A DNA stretch of 17,139 nucleotides, from assembly GCA_903856995.1 (NCBI GenBank), contig CAIODK010000247.1, positions 1 through 17,139 of the forward strand. Direction: 5' to 3'. Within the stretch, counting starts at the first letter, position 1, and each line of letters starts with the position of its first letter. A program made the translations under genes and the position numbers. The stretch is from an uncultured Burkholderiales bacterium. GTDB lineage: Bacteria > Pseudomonadota > Gammaproteobacteria > Burkholderiales > Burkholderiaceae_C. Below the pieces are notes generated by a model. That model searched no databases and was not told where the DNA came from. It saw only the letters and a program-made list of their open reading frames with translations. This document shows positions 1 to 6,910 of this stretch, piece after piece.

Positions 1-1
1 C

Positions 2-106
2 GGCTATCAATTAGGTTACACGCCTGTCGCGTTGATGCCAACAAATCAGCAATCTGGTAGTTATTCGATGAATGCGATTGCCGCAAGTTTCATTCATAGC
101 TTCTAA
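2..106 (+). CDS. C-terminal end of an outer-membrane beta-barrel protein, possibly MtrB/PioB family (partial)
   Basis: Reading frame 2 is open from the window edge to a TAA at 104-106 and encodes 34 residues. The tail alternates polar and hydrophobic residues and ends in a terminal Phe (AIAASFIHSF), which is the usual beta-barrel sorting signal recognised by the BAM complex. The pattern Gln, then Tyr-Ser-x-Asn-x-Ile, then Ser-Phe-x-x-x-Phe resembles the last strands of MtrB/PioB-type porins that sheath multihaem cytochromes. The NapC/CymA-like cytochrome just downstream fits that reading, because mtr/mto/pio loci pair the two. The fragment is too short for a firm family call; another porin-type barrel is possible. 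Confidence 0.5.
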   Translation, partial: GYQLGYTPVALMPTNQQSGSYSMNAIAASFIHSF

Positions 107-140
107 AAACCATCAAGAGTTTTTCATGATCTGATGAGTT

Positions 141-175
141 TGGGGCCACTCACCAGTGGCCCCACTTTTTGTTTT
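141..175 (+). terminator. Rho-independent terminator between the barrel gene and the cymA-like gene
   Basis: A perfect 10-bp stem (TGGGGCCACT at 141-150, AGTGGCCCCA at 155-164) closes a 4-nt CACC loop and is followed by a T-rich tract at 166-175 (TTTTTGTTTT). It lies 35 nt after the upstream stop codon. Its T tract ends only 7 nt before the Shine-Dalgarno of the next gene, so it could also act as a partial terminator, or as a hairpin that sets the ratio of upstream to downstream expression. Confidence 0.85.
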
Positions 176-192
176 ATAAATCGGAGAAAACC

Positions 193-789
193 ATGAGCGA
201 TAACAAACCCGGTTGTATCAAACGTTTCTGGGAAACGCTTAAAAAGCCAAGCGCTAAATATTCCCTGCTCGCGATTACCAGCGTGTCATTCGTCGCGGGT
301 ATTCTGTTCTGGGGTGGTTTCAACACCGGTATGGAAATGACCAACACCTTGGAGTTCTGCACCACTTGCCACGAGATGCGTGACACGGTGTACCAAGAGT
401 ACAAAGAGACCATTCACTACAGCAACCGCACGGGCGTGCGTGCTATTTGCTCTGACTGCCACGTGCCCAAAGACTGGGTGCACAAGATGATTCGCAAGTC
501 CAAGGCCAGCTTAGAGGTTTGGGGCAAGATCACCGGCAGCATCGATACCAAAGAAAAGTTTGAAGCCAAACGCATGGAGCTGGCTGGCCACGAGTGGGAG
601 CGCATGAAAGAAAGCAATTCACGTGAGTGCCGCAACTGCCACAGCTTTGAGGCCATGAGCCCTGAGTTGCAAAAGCAAACGCCTTACAGAAAACACATGA
701 AGGCCAAAGAAGAGGGTAAAACCTGTATCGACTGCCACAAAGGTATTGCCCATCAATTGCCCAAAGAATACGAAGATCCTGACGAATGA
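193..789 (+). CDS. cymA: NapC/NirT/CymA-family membrane-anchored tetraheme c-type cytochrome
   Basis: The 198-residue protein is a quinol dehydrogenase of the NapC/NirT/NrfH family, which takes electrons from (mena)quinol and hands them to periplasmic or outer-membrane-linked acceptors. One N-terminal membrane anchor (about residues 24-42) precedes a periplasmic domain with exactly four CXXCH haem sites: CTTCH 56-60, CSDCH 86-90, CRNCH 146-150 and CIDCH 178-182. Family landmarks include GGFNTGMEMTNT before haem 1 and CHKGIAHQLP at the end. ATG 193 is chosen because GGAG at 183-186 precedes it at good spacing. The stop overlaps the ccmF start (ATGA, 786-789). NapC and CymA cannot be told apart by sequence alone. 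No nap genes are visible and the gene upstream ends like an outer-membrane barrel, so a CymA-like role in metal or extracellular electron transfer is inferred. Confidence 0.9.
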   Translation: MSDNKPGCIKRFWETLKKPSAKYSLLAITSVSFVAGILFWGGFNTGMEMTNTLEFCTTCHEMRDTVYQEYKETIHYSNRTGVRAICSDCHVPKDWVHKMIRKSKASLEVWGKITGSIDTKEKFEAKRMELAGHEWERMKESNSRECRNCHSFEAMSPELQKQTPYRKHMKAKEEGKTCIDCHKGIAHQLPKEYEDPDE

Positions 790-2708
790 TGATTCCTGAA
801 ATTGGGCACTTCGCCCTTGTGTTGGCGTTGTGTCTAGCCCTGATCGCCGGTGTCCTACCTTTATGGGGTGCGCAGCGCGGTCAGTCCGCTTGGGTGGTGA
901 TGGCGAAGCCAGCTGCCCAAGCGTTATTTTTGGTGATGACGCTGTCTTTCTTGGCCTTGTGTTGGTGTTTTTATGCCAACGACTTCTCGGTTTTGTATGT
1001 GGCCGAGCATTCCAATTCCAAGCTGCCTTTGCTCTACCGCATGGGCGCTGTTTGGGGTGGGCATGAGGGCTCGCTGCTGTTGTGGGTGTACATGCTGAGC
1101 TGTTGGACGTTTGCAGTGGCGCAGCTCTCGCGCAACCTCGACGATGCCACGGTGGCGCGCGTGGTGGGCGTGCTGGGGCTGGTCACGTCGGGGCTGCTGC
1201 TTTTCATTCTCTTCACATCGAACCCGTTTGATCGCGTGATGGATGTGCCGGACAACGGCCGAGACTTGAACCCGCTGCTGCAAGACCCAGGCTTGGTGTT
1301 TCACCCGCCTATGCTTTATATGGGCTATGTGGGTTTCTCGGTGGCGTTTGCTTTTGCGATCGCGGCTTTGCTTTCTGGCAAATTAGATGCGGCTTGGGCG
1401 CGCTGGTCACGTCCATGGACGATCACAGCGTGGGCGTTTTTGACTGCGGGCATTGCCCTAGGCTCATGGTGGGCCTACTACGAGTTGGGCTGGGGCGGTT
1501 GGTGGTTCTGGGACCCTGTTGAGAACGCTTCTTTCATGCCCTGGTTGGTGGGCACAGCGTTGCTGCACTCCTTGGCCGTGACCGAAAAGCGCGGCAGTTT
1601 TAAAAACTGGACCGTGCTGTTGGCCATCAGTGCTTTTTCTTTGTCATTGCTCGGCACGTTCTTGGTGCGATCGGGTGTCTTGACGTCGGTGCATGCGTTT
1701 GCTTCAGACCCGCGTCGGGGTGTGTTCATCTTGATCTTGTTGGCCTTGGTGGTCGGTTCATCTCTGACTTTGTTTGCAGTGCGTGCCAACCAGGTGTCGC
1801 GCGGCGGTACGTTTGCATTGGTCTCGCGCGAAACATTCTTGTTGGTGGGCAACGTCTTTTTTGTCGTCGCTGCCAGCGCCGTTTTGCTGGGCACGGTTTA
1901 CCCCTTGGTGATGGACGCTTTGAACCTCGGCAAGCTCTCTGTGGGCGCACCTTATTTCAATACGGTGTTTGTTCCCATCATGGTGCCCGTGTTGGTGTTG
2001 CTCGGCGTGGGGCCCATGGCGAACTGGAAGCAGGCCAACCTCAAGCAGTTGTTTAAAAAAGTGTGGGGCGCTGCCGTGCTCGCTTTGCTTGCCCCTGTGG
2101 TGGCGTATATCTGGCTGGGCGGTGGGTCCGTCATGACCTTGGTCGGCATTACCTTGGCCGTGTGGGTGTCTGGCTCGGTGGTGATGCAGGTGTTCAAGCG
2201 CCTGAAAACCAGCAACCCGCCGTTGTCGTACTGGGGCATGCAAGTCGCGCATATGGGCATGGCCGTGTTTGTGTTTGGCGTGACCATGGTGGGTGGCTAC
2301 CAACAAGAAAAAGATGTGCGCATGGACCTGGGCGATGTCACCACAGTGGGTGGCTATGAGTTCCAGTTCAACGGTGTGCAAATCGTGAACGGCCCTAACT
2401 ACGAAGCCTCACGCGGTGAGTTCAAAGTCAGCAAGCCAGGCATGTCGGATTTGACAATGAACCCCGAGAAGCGTCGATATTTCTCTTCCGCCATGCCCAT
2501 GACGGAGGCGGCCATTGATGCAGGCTTGACCCGCGATCTGTACGTCTCCTTGGGTGAGATGCAAGACAACTCCGCATGGTCAGTGCGTGTGTTTTACAAA
2601 CCATTTGTCGATTGGATCTGGGGTGGTTGTTTGATGATGGCCTTGGGCGGCATCTTGGCCATGTTTGACCGCCGCTACCGTCGTCAGCAGGGAAGTGCCG
2701 CGGCATGA
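786..2708 (+). CDS. ccmF: Cytochrome c-type biogenesis protein CcmF (System I haem lyase subunit)
   Basis: The 640-residue polytopic inner-membrane protein is the core of the System I haem lyase. It takes haem from holo-CcmE and, with CcmH/CcmI, ligates it to apocytochrome CXXCH motifs in the periplasm. The tryptophan-rich WWD motif (WGGWWFWDP, 236-244) is intact. The haem-ligating histidines are present at H173, H261, H303 and H489, nearly the same numbering as E. coli CcmF. Length matches the family (about 640-660). Two adjacent ATGs (786 and 789) are possible; either overlaps or abuts the cymA stop, so translation is probably coupled. The 3' end overlaps ccmG by ATGA. In E. coli this gene follows ccmE, whereas here it follows a tetraheme cytochrome directly. 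Confidence 0.96.
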   Translation: MMIPEIGHFALVLALCLALIAGVLPLWGAQRGQSAWVVMAKPAAQALFLVMTLSFLALCWCFYANDFSVLYVAEHSNSKLPLLYRMGAVWGGHEGSLLLWVYMLSCWTFAVAQLSRNLDDATVARVVGVLGLVTSGLLLFILFTSNPFDRVMDVPDNGRDLNPLLQDPGLVFHPPMLYMGYVGFSVAFAFAIAALLSGKLDAAWARWSRPWTITAWAFLTAGIALGSWWAYYELGWGGWWFWDPVENASFMPWLVGTALLHSLAVTEKRGSFKNWTVLLAISAFSLSLLGTFLVRSGVLTSVHAFASDPRRGVFILILLALVVGSSLTLFAVRANQVSRGGTFALVSRETFLLVGNVFFVVAASAVLLGTVYPLVMDALNLGKLSVGAPYFNTVFVPIMVPVLVLLGVGPMANWKQANLKQLFKKVWGAAVLALLAPVVAYIWLGGGSVMTLVGITLAVWVSGSVVMQVFKRLKTSNPPLSYWGMQVAHMGMAVFVFGVTMVGGYQQEKDVRMDLGDVTTVGGYEFQFNGVQIVNGPNYEASRGEFKVSKPGMSDLTMNPEKRRYFSSAMPMTEAAIDAGLTRDLYVSLGEMQDNSAWSVRVFYKPFVDWIWGGCLMMALGGILAMFDRRYRRQQGSAAA

Positions 2709-3235
2709 AATTAAAGTTTGCATTCCCCCTGTTGTTGTTCGTGGGCTTGGTTGCGTTTTTGGCCAGCGGGCTAGGGCGCGATCCGCACGAAGTGCCGTCC
2801 CCCTTGATCGGCCGTTTGGCTCCTCCTTTCGAGGTTCCTCAACTGGCACAGGCGGATCAAAATTTTTCACCTGAGAGTTTGAGGGGGAAGGTTTGGGTCC
2901 TGAATGTTTGGGCGTCTTGGTGCTCGTCGTGTCGTGAAGAGCATCCGGTGCTCTTGAACTTTTCCAAAACAAACGAAACCCCCTTGATCGGTTTGGACTA
3001 CAAAGACCAACGCAAGGATGCCTTGAACCTGTTGCGTCATGAGGGCGACCCTTATGTGCTCTCTGCGTTTGATGCGAGCGGACGCGTGGGCATCAATTAC
3101 GGTGTGTATGGCGTGCCAGAAACGTATGTCATAGACCAGCAGGGCATCATTCGCTATAAGCACATTGGGCCACTCACTGCAGAGGCGGTCCAGAAAAAGA
3201 TCATCCCTTTGATTAACTCCTTAAATAAATCGTGA
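2705..3235 (+). CDS. ccmG: Thiol:disulfide interchange protein CcmG/DsbE
   Basis: The 176-residue membrane-anchored thioredoxin-fold protein reduces the cysteine pair of apocytochrome c (directly or via CcmH) before haem attachment. An N-terminal anchor (about residues 5-22) is followed by the AhpC/TSA-thioredoxin fold with active site WCSSC (Cys73 and Cys76) and the cis-Pro loop GVPET (136-140). Length is typical for DsbE/CcmG. The ATG overlaps the ccmF stop (ATGA) and the stop overlaps the GTG start of ccmH, so it lies in a translationally coupled run. The CSSC dipeptide differs from the CPTC of E. coli DsbE, but is within the normal range for the family. Confidence 0.95.
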   Translation: MKLKFAFPLLLFVGLVAFLASGLGRDPHEVPSPLIGRLAPPFEVPQLAQADQNFSPESLRGKVWVLNVWASWCSSCREEHPVLLNFSKTNETPLIGLDYKDQRKDALNLLRHEGDPYVLSAFDASGRVGINYGVYGVPETYVIDQQGIIRYKHIGPLTAEAVQKKIIPLINSLNKS

Positions 3236-3696
3236 AGCACTTATTCGTTTCTTTCTTGATGCTTTGCTGTCTGGGCGTGTCGTTTGGCAAAGAGGCCGTT
3301 CCCTTGGCCGAGGACCCCGCGATTGAGCAGCGGATGATCGACATTTCAGAAGAGATGCGGTGTTTGGTGTGTCAAAACGAATCGTTGTCTGGCTCGCGTT
3401 CTGAACTGGCGCAAGATTTGCGCAACGAGCTGCGTCAGCTCCTGAAAGATGGGAAGACGGATGCCGAGATCAAGGAATTCATGGTGACGCGTTACGGCGA
3501 TTTCGTGTTGTACCGACCACCCGTCAAAACAAGCACTTGGTTACTTTGGGGCGGACCATTTTTGTTGTTGGTTTTGGCGATGTTGTTTTTGCTTCGCCAC
3601 GTGGGCCGTGACGGCCGAGATGAAGATGCGGATGAGGAATTAACAGAAGAAGAAAAGCAGCGCGCTCAGCGCTTGCTCAAGGGAGCCGGTAAATGA
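3232..3696 (+). CDS. ccmH: Cytochrome c-type biogenesis protein CcmH
   Basis: The 154-residue protein matches CcmH/CcmL, the thioredox-active partner that holds the apocytochrome thiols during haem ligation. It has a signal sequence or first membrane segment (residues 1-19), the signature MRCLVCQNES with redox cysteines C44 and C47, a three-helix bundle region, a membrane helix (about 103-123) and a short acidic cytoplasmic tail. It corresponds only to the N-terminal half of the fused E. coli CcmH; the TPR half is the separate ccmI gene next door. Translation starts at GTG 3232, overlapping the ccmG stop as GTGA, and the end overlaps ccmI by ATGA. Confidence 0.94.
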   Translation: MKHLFVSFLMLCCLGVSFGKEAVPLAEDPAIEQRMIDISEEMRCLVCQNESLSGSRSELAQDLRNELRQLLKDGKTDAEIKEFMVTRYGDFVLYRPPVKTSTWLLWGGPFLLLVLAMLFLLRHVGRDGRDEDADEELTEEEKQRAQRLLKGAGK

Positions 3697-4919
3697 TTGT
3701 GTTTTCTCTCGTCGCATTGCTCATCGTTGTGGTTGCGTTGGGTGTTTTGTTTCGTCCTTTTATTTTTAAAACCAAGACAACGTCTGTCTCGCATGACCAA
3801 GTCAATGCAGAAGCGCATCAGTACCAGCTCGCGCGTTTGCAGGCCGATCTGTCAGATGGTTTCTTGAGTTCTGACAATTATGAAATCGCCGTGCGAGAGC
3901 TGGAGAAGCGTCTACTCGAGGAGACGCTCGATCACGTTGCGACAGGCTCTTTCGCCCGACCCACGCGCACCATTCTTGCGATCTGTACGCTCGTGCCGAT
4001 TGTCGCGGTCTCCTTGTATGTGCTGTTGGGTGACCCCAGTAGCTTGGACGGTGATGAGACTAAAAACCGCACGGCAAGCAAAGAGGTTGAGCAAATGGTC
4101 TCCGGCTTGGTTGAGAAACTGAAGAAGGACCCCAACAACCCAAAGGGCTGGACCATGTTGGCACGCTCTTATAAAGTGATGGGACGACCCGTTGATGCAG
4201 AGAAGGCTTACGCAGCTGCCGAGGCGTATATCGCCAACGATGCACAGCTGCTGGCTGACTATGCGGATGTGGTTGCCTCCAATGCCAACGGGAGTTTTTT
4301 GGGTAAACCCGAAAAGCTCATTCAACAAGCCTTAGCGGTTGACCCGAACAATGCGATGGCCTTGTGGCTATCAGGCACGGCCGCCTTCGATAGTGGAAGG
4401 TTCAATGAGGCTATCAAAACATGGAACTATTTGCTCGTGCAACTGGATCCAACGTCTGAAGATGCGCGCGTGCTTCAGTCATCTATCGCCCAAGCCCGTG
4501 CCAAGGGAGGGGCGGGACCGGAGGCCTCAACCGCATTAGGAGCATCAAGCTTGAAGCCTCAAGCGGCGGTTGCAAGCCACGCGACGATTTCAGGTGAGGT
4601 GGCGTTGTCTGCTGAGTTGAAAAAATCATTCACGGCCAATGACGTCTTGATGGTTATTGCGCGTAAGCCCGGCGAGCGTATGCCTATCGCTGTCTTTCGT
4701 CTGGAAGCTTCTGCATGGCCCACCAAGTTCAAGCTCGATGATTCAATGAGCATGAACCAGCAGGTGCAGCTGTCGCAGCAAAAAGTGGTTGAGCTGGAGG
4801 CTAGGCTGTCCAAGTCGGGCCAAGCCAAGCCTGCGCCAGGTGACCTGTACTCTGAACCGGTGAAGGTGACGGTGGGCGCCTCAAACGTGGCCTTGCGCTT
4901 GACCCTTGTGCGCCCATGA
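3693..4919 (+). CDS. ccmI: Cytochrome c-type biogenesis protein CcmI (TPR apocytochrome chaperone)
   Basis: The 408-residue protein has the CcmI/CycH layout. There is an N-terminal membrane helix (1-22), a charged cytoplasmic loop with a Leu-rich segment (about 45-75), a second helix (about 92-113), a TPR region (about 130-270, including GWTMLARSYKVMGRP and MALWLSGTAAFDSGRFNEA), a low-complexity linker and a C-terminal beta domain (about 295-408). In the family the TPR part binds the C-terminal helix of apocytochromes and delivers them to CcmF/CcmH. It is the last gene of the cymA-ccmFGHI run. It converges on the next gene with only 8 bp between the two stop codons and no visible terminator in that gap. 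Confidence 0.92.
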   Translation: MIVFSLVALLIVVVALGVLFRPFIFKTKTTSVSHDQVNAEAHQYQLARLQADLSDGFLSSDNYEIAVRELEKRLLEETLDHVATGSFARPTRTILAICTLVPIVAVSLYVLLGDPSSLDGDETKNRTASKEVEQMVSGLVEKLKKDPNNPKGWTMLARSYKVMGRPVDAEKAYAAAEAYIANDAQLLADYADVVASNANGSFLGKPEKLIQQALAVDPNNAMALWLSGTAAFDSGRFNEAIKTWNYLLVQLDPTSEDARVLQSSIAQARAKGGAGPEASTALGASSLKPQAAVASHATISGEVALSAELKKSFTANDVLMVIARKPGERMPIAVFRLEASAWPTKFKLDDSMSMNQQVQLSQQKVVELEARLSKSGQAKPAPGDLYSEPVKVTVGASNVALRLTLVRP

Positions 4920-4927
4920 TTTGAGGT

Positions 4928-6130
4928 TTAGATATTCCCGACCAAGTGCGCCATGAGCGCTTGCACGGAACGGATCTCCGAGCCAAAGGGTAGCGTACCG
5001 GCGCCTCTGAAAAACAAACCTTTATCCACCTCACCCGAGTACGCATGGCCGAGTTGTTGGTCAATGCAGAATTGACCCACAGCGGCATTGCCGTCACGCA
5101 GGCCGCAATGCGACAGGCAGTCAAACGACATATTGCATTTCTTCTTTTTGTGGGCGACGTGCTTGAGCTTGTCTTCAATGCGTAAATATTTGTCCAGCCA
5201 GGGTGTGCGTACAGCCCGAGCCGGCAAACCTGCTGCGCTGATGAACTCCACCAAGTCAGAGGGTTTGGCATCTGCGAGCACCTTTTTGAAGTGGGGCGAT
5301 GCATCACTCTCGATGGTGACGGCAAACGCAGTTCCGAGTTGCACCGCGCTTGCACCGAGAGCCTGCAATCGCAAAATGTCTGCTTGACAGTTGATGCCGC
5401 CTGCGGCGATCAACGGGATTTTTCCTTCGATGCCCATGGTCTTAAAGAATTCCAAAGCCAGTGGAATCGCGACTTCAAAGTTAAAGCGTTCATCTTGAAG
5501 GTCTTCAATTTTCGCCGCCCCCAAGTGGCCCCCCGCCAAGCGCGGGTGTTCAATGATGATGGCATCCGGCAAACGGCCTTTCTTCTCCCACTTCTTTACC
5601 ACCAATTGAATGCCCCGTGCATCCGACAGAATGGGGACCAATGCGGTGTTGGGAAAGTCGGCGGCCAATTCGGGCAAGTCCAACGGCAGGCCAGCCCCAA
5701 CCACCAGCACATCTGCACCACTTTTGAGGGCTTGTTGCACATGGTCTGCATACCCGGTGATGGCTTTCATGATGTTGACGGCGACCAGACCTTGGTTTTC
5801 GGACAAGGCTTTGGCTTTTTTGATTTCACGGTCGAGGGCAATCAAATTTGCGTGGTTGATGAGGTCGCCAGCATCGGGCTCTTTGTCTAAATGCCGTGTT
5901 TGATCCATCAGGTCTTCATGCAGTCGCCGCAGGTCGACGGACGAGACGGTGCCCACTGCCCCCATTCTTGCCACAGCCCCTGCTAGTCCACCCGCTGACA
6001 CACCCACACCCATGCCACCTTGCACGATGGGTAGCAACGCCTTGCCACATAGGTGCAAAGGACGCAAACCAGCTTGTTCTGCTAATTGGCGTAAATGCTC
6101 AGCAGGAGAGAGGGATAAATGCTCGGACAT
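4928..6130 (-). CDS. Nitronate monooxygenase / 2-nitropropane dioxygenase-family FMN flavoprotein with C-terminal Cys cluster
   Basis: The 400-residue protein is a TIM-barrel FMN enzyme of the NPD/COG2070 family, which includes nitronate monooxygenases and NAD(P)H:quinone or enoyl-ACP reductases. Visible landmarks are PIVQGGMGVGVSAGGLAG near the N terminus (about 34-51), EHPRLAGGHLG (194-204), the phosphate loop IAAGGI (241-246) and LGTAFAVTIES (265-275). A C-terminal segment has cysteines at 332, 338, 342 and 355, suggestive of a metal or Fe-S site. The ATG at 6130 is preferred because the alignable family sequence begins right after it; the open frame continues upstream to 6271, but that stretch looks non-coding. 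The Shine-Dalgarno is weak. The exact substrate cannot be told from sequence. Confidence 0.85.
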   Translation of the reverse strand: MSEHLSLSPAEHLRQLAEQAGLRPLHLCGKALLPIVQGGMGVGVSAGGLAGAVARMGAVGTVSSVDLRRLHEDLMDQTRHLDKEPDAGDLINHANLIALDREIKKAKALSENQGLVAVNIMKAITGYADHVQQALKSGADVLVVGAGLPLDLPELAADFPNTALVPILSDARGIQLVVKKWEKKGRLPDAIIIEHPRLAGGHLGAAKIEDLQDERFNFEVAIPLALEFFKTMGIEGKIPLIAAGGINCQADILRLQALGASAVQLGTAFAVTIESDASPHFKKVLADAKPSDLVEFISAAGLPARAVRTPWLDKYLRIEDKLKHVAHKKKKCNMSFDCLSHCGLRDGNAAVGQFCIDQQLGHAYSGEVDKGLFFRGAGTLPFGSEIRSVQALMAHLVGNI

Positions 6131-6285
6131 ATGAATAGCTTTCTGTCTGGAAACCCTAAAGCTTTGATTACATCGTGTCGGCTTCTGCCTAGCTTTGATG
6201 TAGGTTAAACCTCGGCCAATTACTGGTGTGAATGCCATGACGTTTAGGTTTTTCCCTATGTTCGCGTTCACGTGTGCGTGATTTG

Positions 6286-6299
6286 TTGATGTTGGTCAA
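6286..6299 (+). promoter_or_regulatory. FNR/ANR-type box upstream of the hemerythrin-usp unit
   Basis: TTGATGTTGGTCAA matches the FNR/ANR consensus TTGAT-N4-ATCAA at 9 of 10 defined positions. Its centre (6292.5) lies 41.5 bp upstream of the start point predicted from the -10 element CACAAT at 6322-6327, which is the classical class II activation geometry. The Shine-Dalgarno AAGGAG and the ATG of the hemerythrin gene follow. This predicts induction at low oxygen by an FNR/ANR/DNR-family regulator. Confidence 0.65.
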
Positions 6300-6321
6300 C
6301 TTGACTTCCGAGGATTCTTTA

Positions 6322-6327
6322 CACAAT
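6322..6327 (+). promoter_or_regulatory. Putative -10 element for the hemerythrin-usp operon
   Basis: CACAAT matches TATAAT at four of six positions and has no good -35 hexamer at normal spacing; TTGACT at 6301-6306 is the nearest but pairs poorly. A -10 with an activator box in place of a -35 is typical of class II FNR promoters. The predicted start is near 6334, giving a short leader of roughly 29 nt. Confidence 0.5.
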
Positions 6328-6362
6328 CCGAGCACAGGCATTTAAACGTTAAGGAGTTACCC

Positions 6363-6899
6363 ATGTCCAAATTGCCGATCAGTCATGCGTTGTTTGAATA
6401 TCTCGATGAAACACATCAGCAAATTCAAAAACATGTGCAACGACTACACACGTTTGTAAAAAAATTAGAAGATGAAAATTTGACGTCACCAGAGCGAAAA
6501 GAGTTGCACTTGATATGTACATTCTTTGAGACGGAGGCACGTCAGCACCATCTGGATGAAGAGAAGCATGTTTTTCCTGGCCTACTCGCAAGCGCCGATG
6601 AATTCATCGTGCAGGTGGCAAAGCGGTTAAAGCAGGACCATGGGTGGCTAGAAGAAAACTGGCTAGAGATGTATCCACATCTTGATGCCGTGAGTGAAGG
6701 CAGTGGAAGCTACGACTATGCAGAGTTGAGTCATGCGATGACCATTTTTCAAGCGCTCTACGATGAGCACATGCAACTCGAAGAAGATCATGCTTATCCG
6801 CATGCTAAGAAATTAAGTCATACTACGGATGTGCTTCAGGCCGGACGAGAAATGGCGCAACGCCGTTATCGTGCAACCAAAATCAAACATTCTGCTTAA
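6363..6899 (+). CDS. Hemerythrin HHE-domain protein
   Basis: The 178-residue soluble protein fits the hemerythrin-like four-helix bundle that holds a di-iron site for O2, NO or redox sensing or storage. Candidate ligands fall in order: H18 (DETHQQI), H63 and E67 (HHLDEEKHVFP), H93 (QDHGW), and H136 with E140 (YDEHMQLEEDHAYP). There is no signal peptide or membrane segment, so it is cytoplasmic. AAGGAG at 6351-6356 is a near-perfect Shine-Dalgarno for ATG 6363. It is followed 11 nt later by a uspA gene and preceded by an FNR-type box, so a role in low-oxygen or nitrosative stress is inferred. Its codons look more AT-rich than those of the flanking genes, hinting at separate origin. Confidence 0.88.
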   Translation: MSKLPISHALFEYLDETHQQIQKHVQRLHTFVKKLEDENLTSPERKELHLICTFFETEARQHHLDEEKHVFPGLLASADEFIVQVAKRLKQDHGWLEENWLEMYPHLDAVSEGSGSYDYAELSHAMTIFQALYDEHMQLEEDHAYPHAKKLSHTTDVLQAGREMAQRRYRATKIKHSA

Positions 6900-6910
6900 A
6901 GGGGTTCTCT

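Noticed and set aside
169..192. Upstream in-frame TTG start for the cymA-like gene
   Set aside because: It lies inside the terminator T tract and has no ribosome binding site; ATG 193 has GGAG at good spacing and matches the family N terminus.
193..789. Assignment as NapC of a periplasmic nitrate reductase operon
   Set aside because: The protein alone fits, but no napA, B or D is seen and the upstream gene ends like an outer-membrane barrel; left as NapC/CymA type with CymA favoured.
6131..6271. Longer N terminus (47 extra residues) for the NPD-like flavoprotein
   Set aside because: The extra residues do not look like the family, and the ATG at 6130 begins just before the alignable part.
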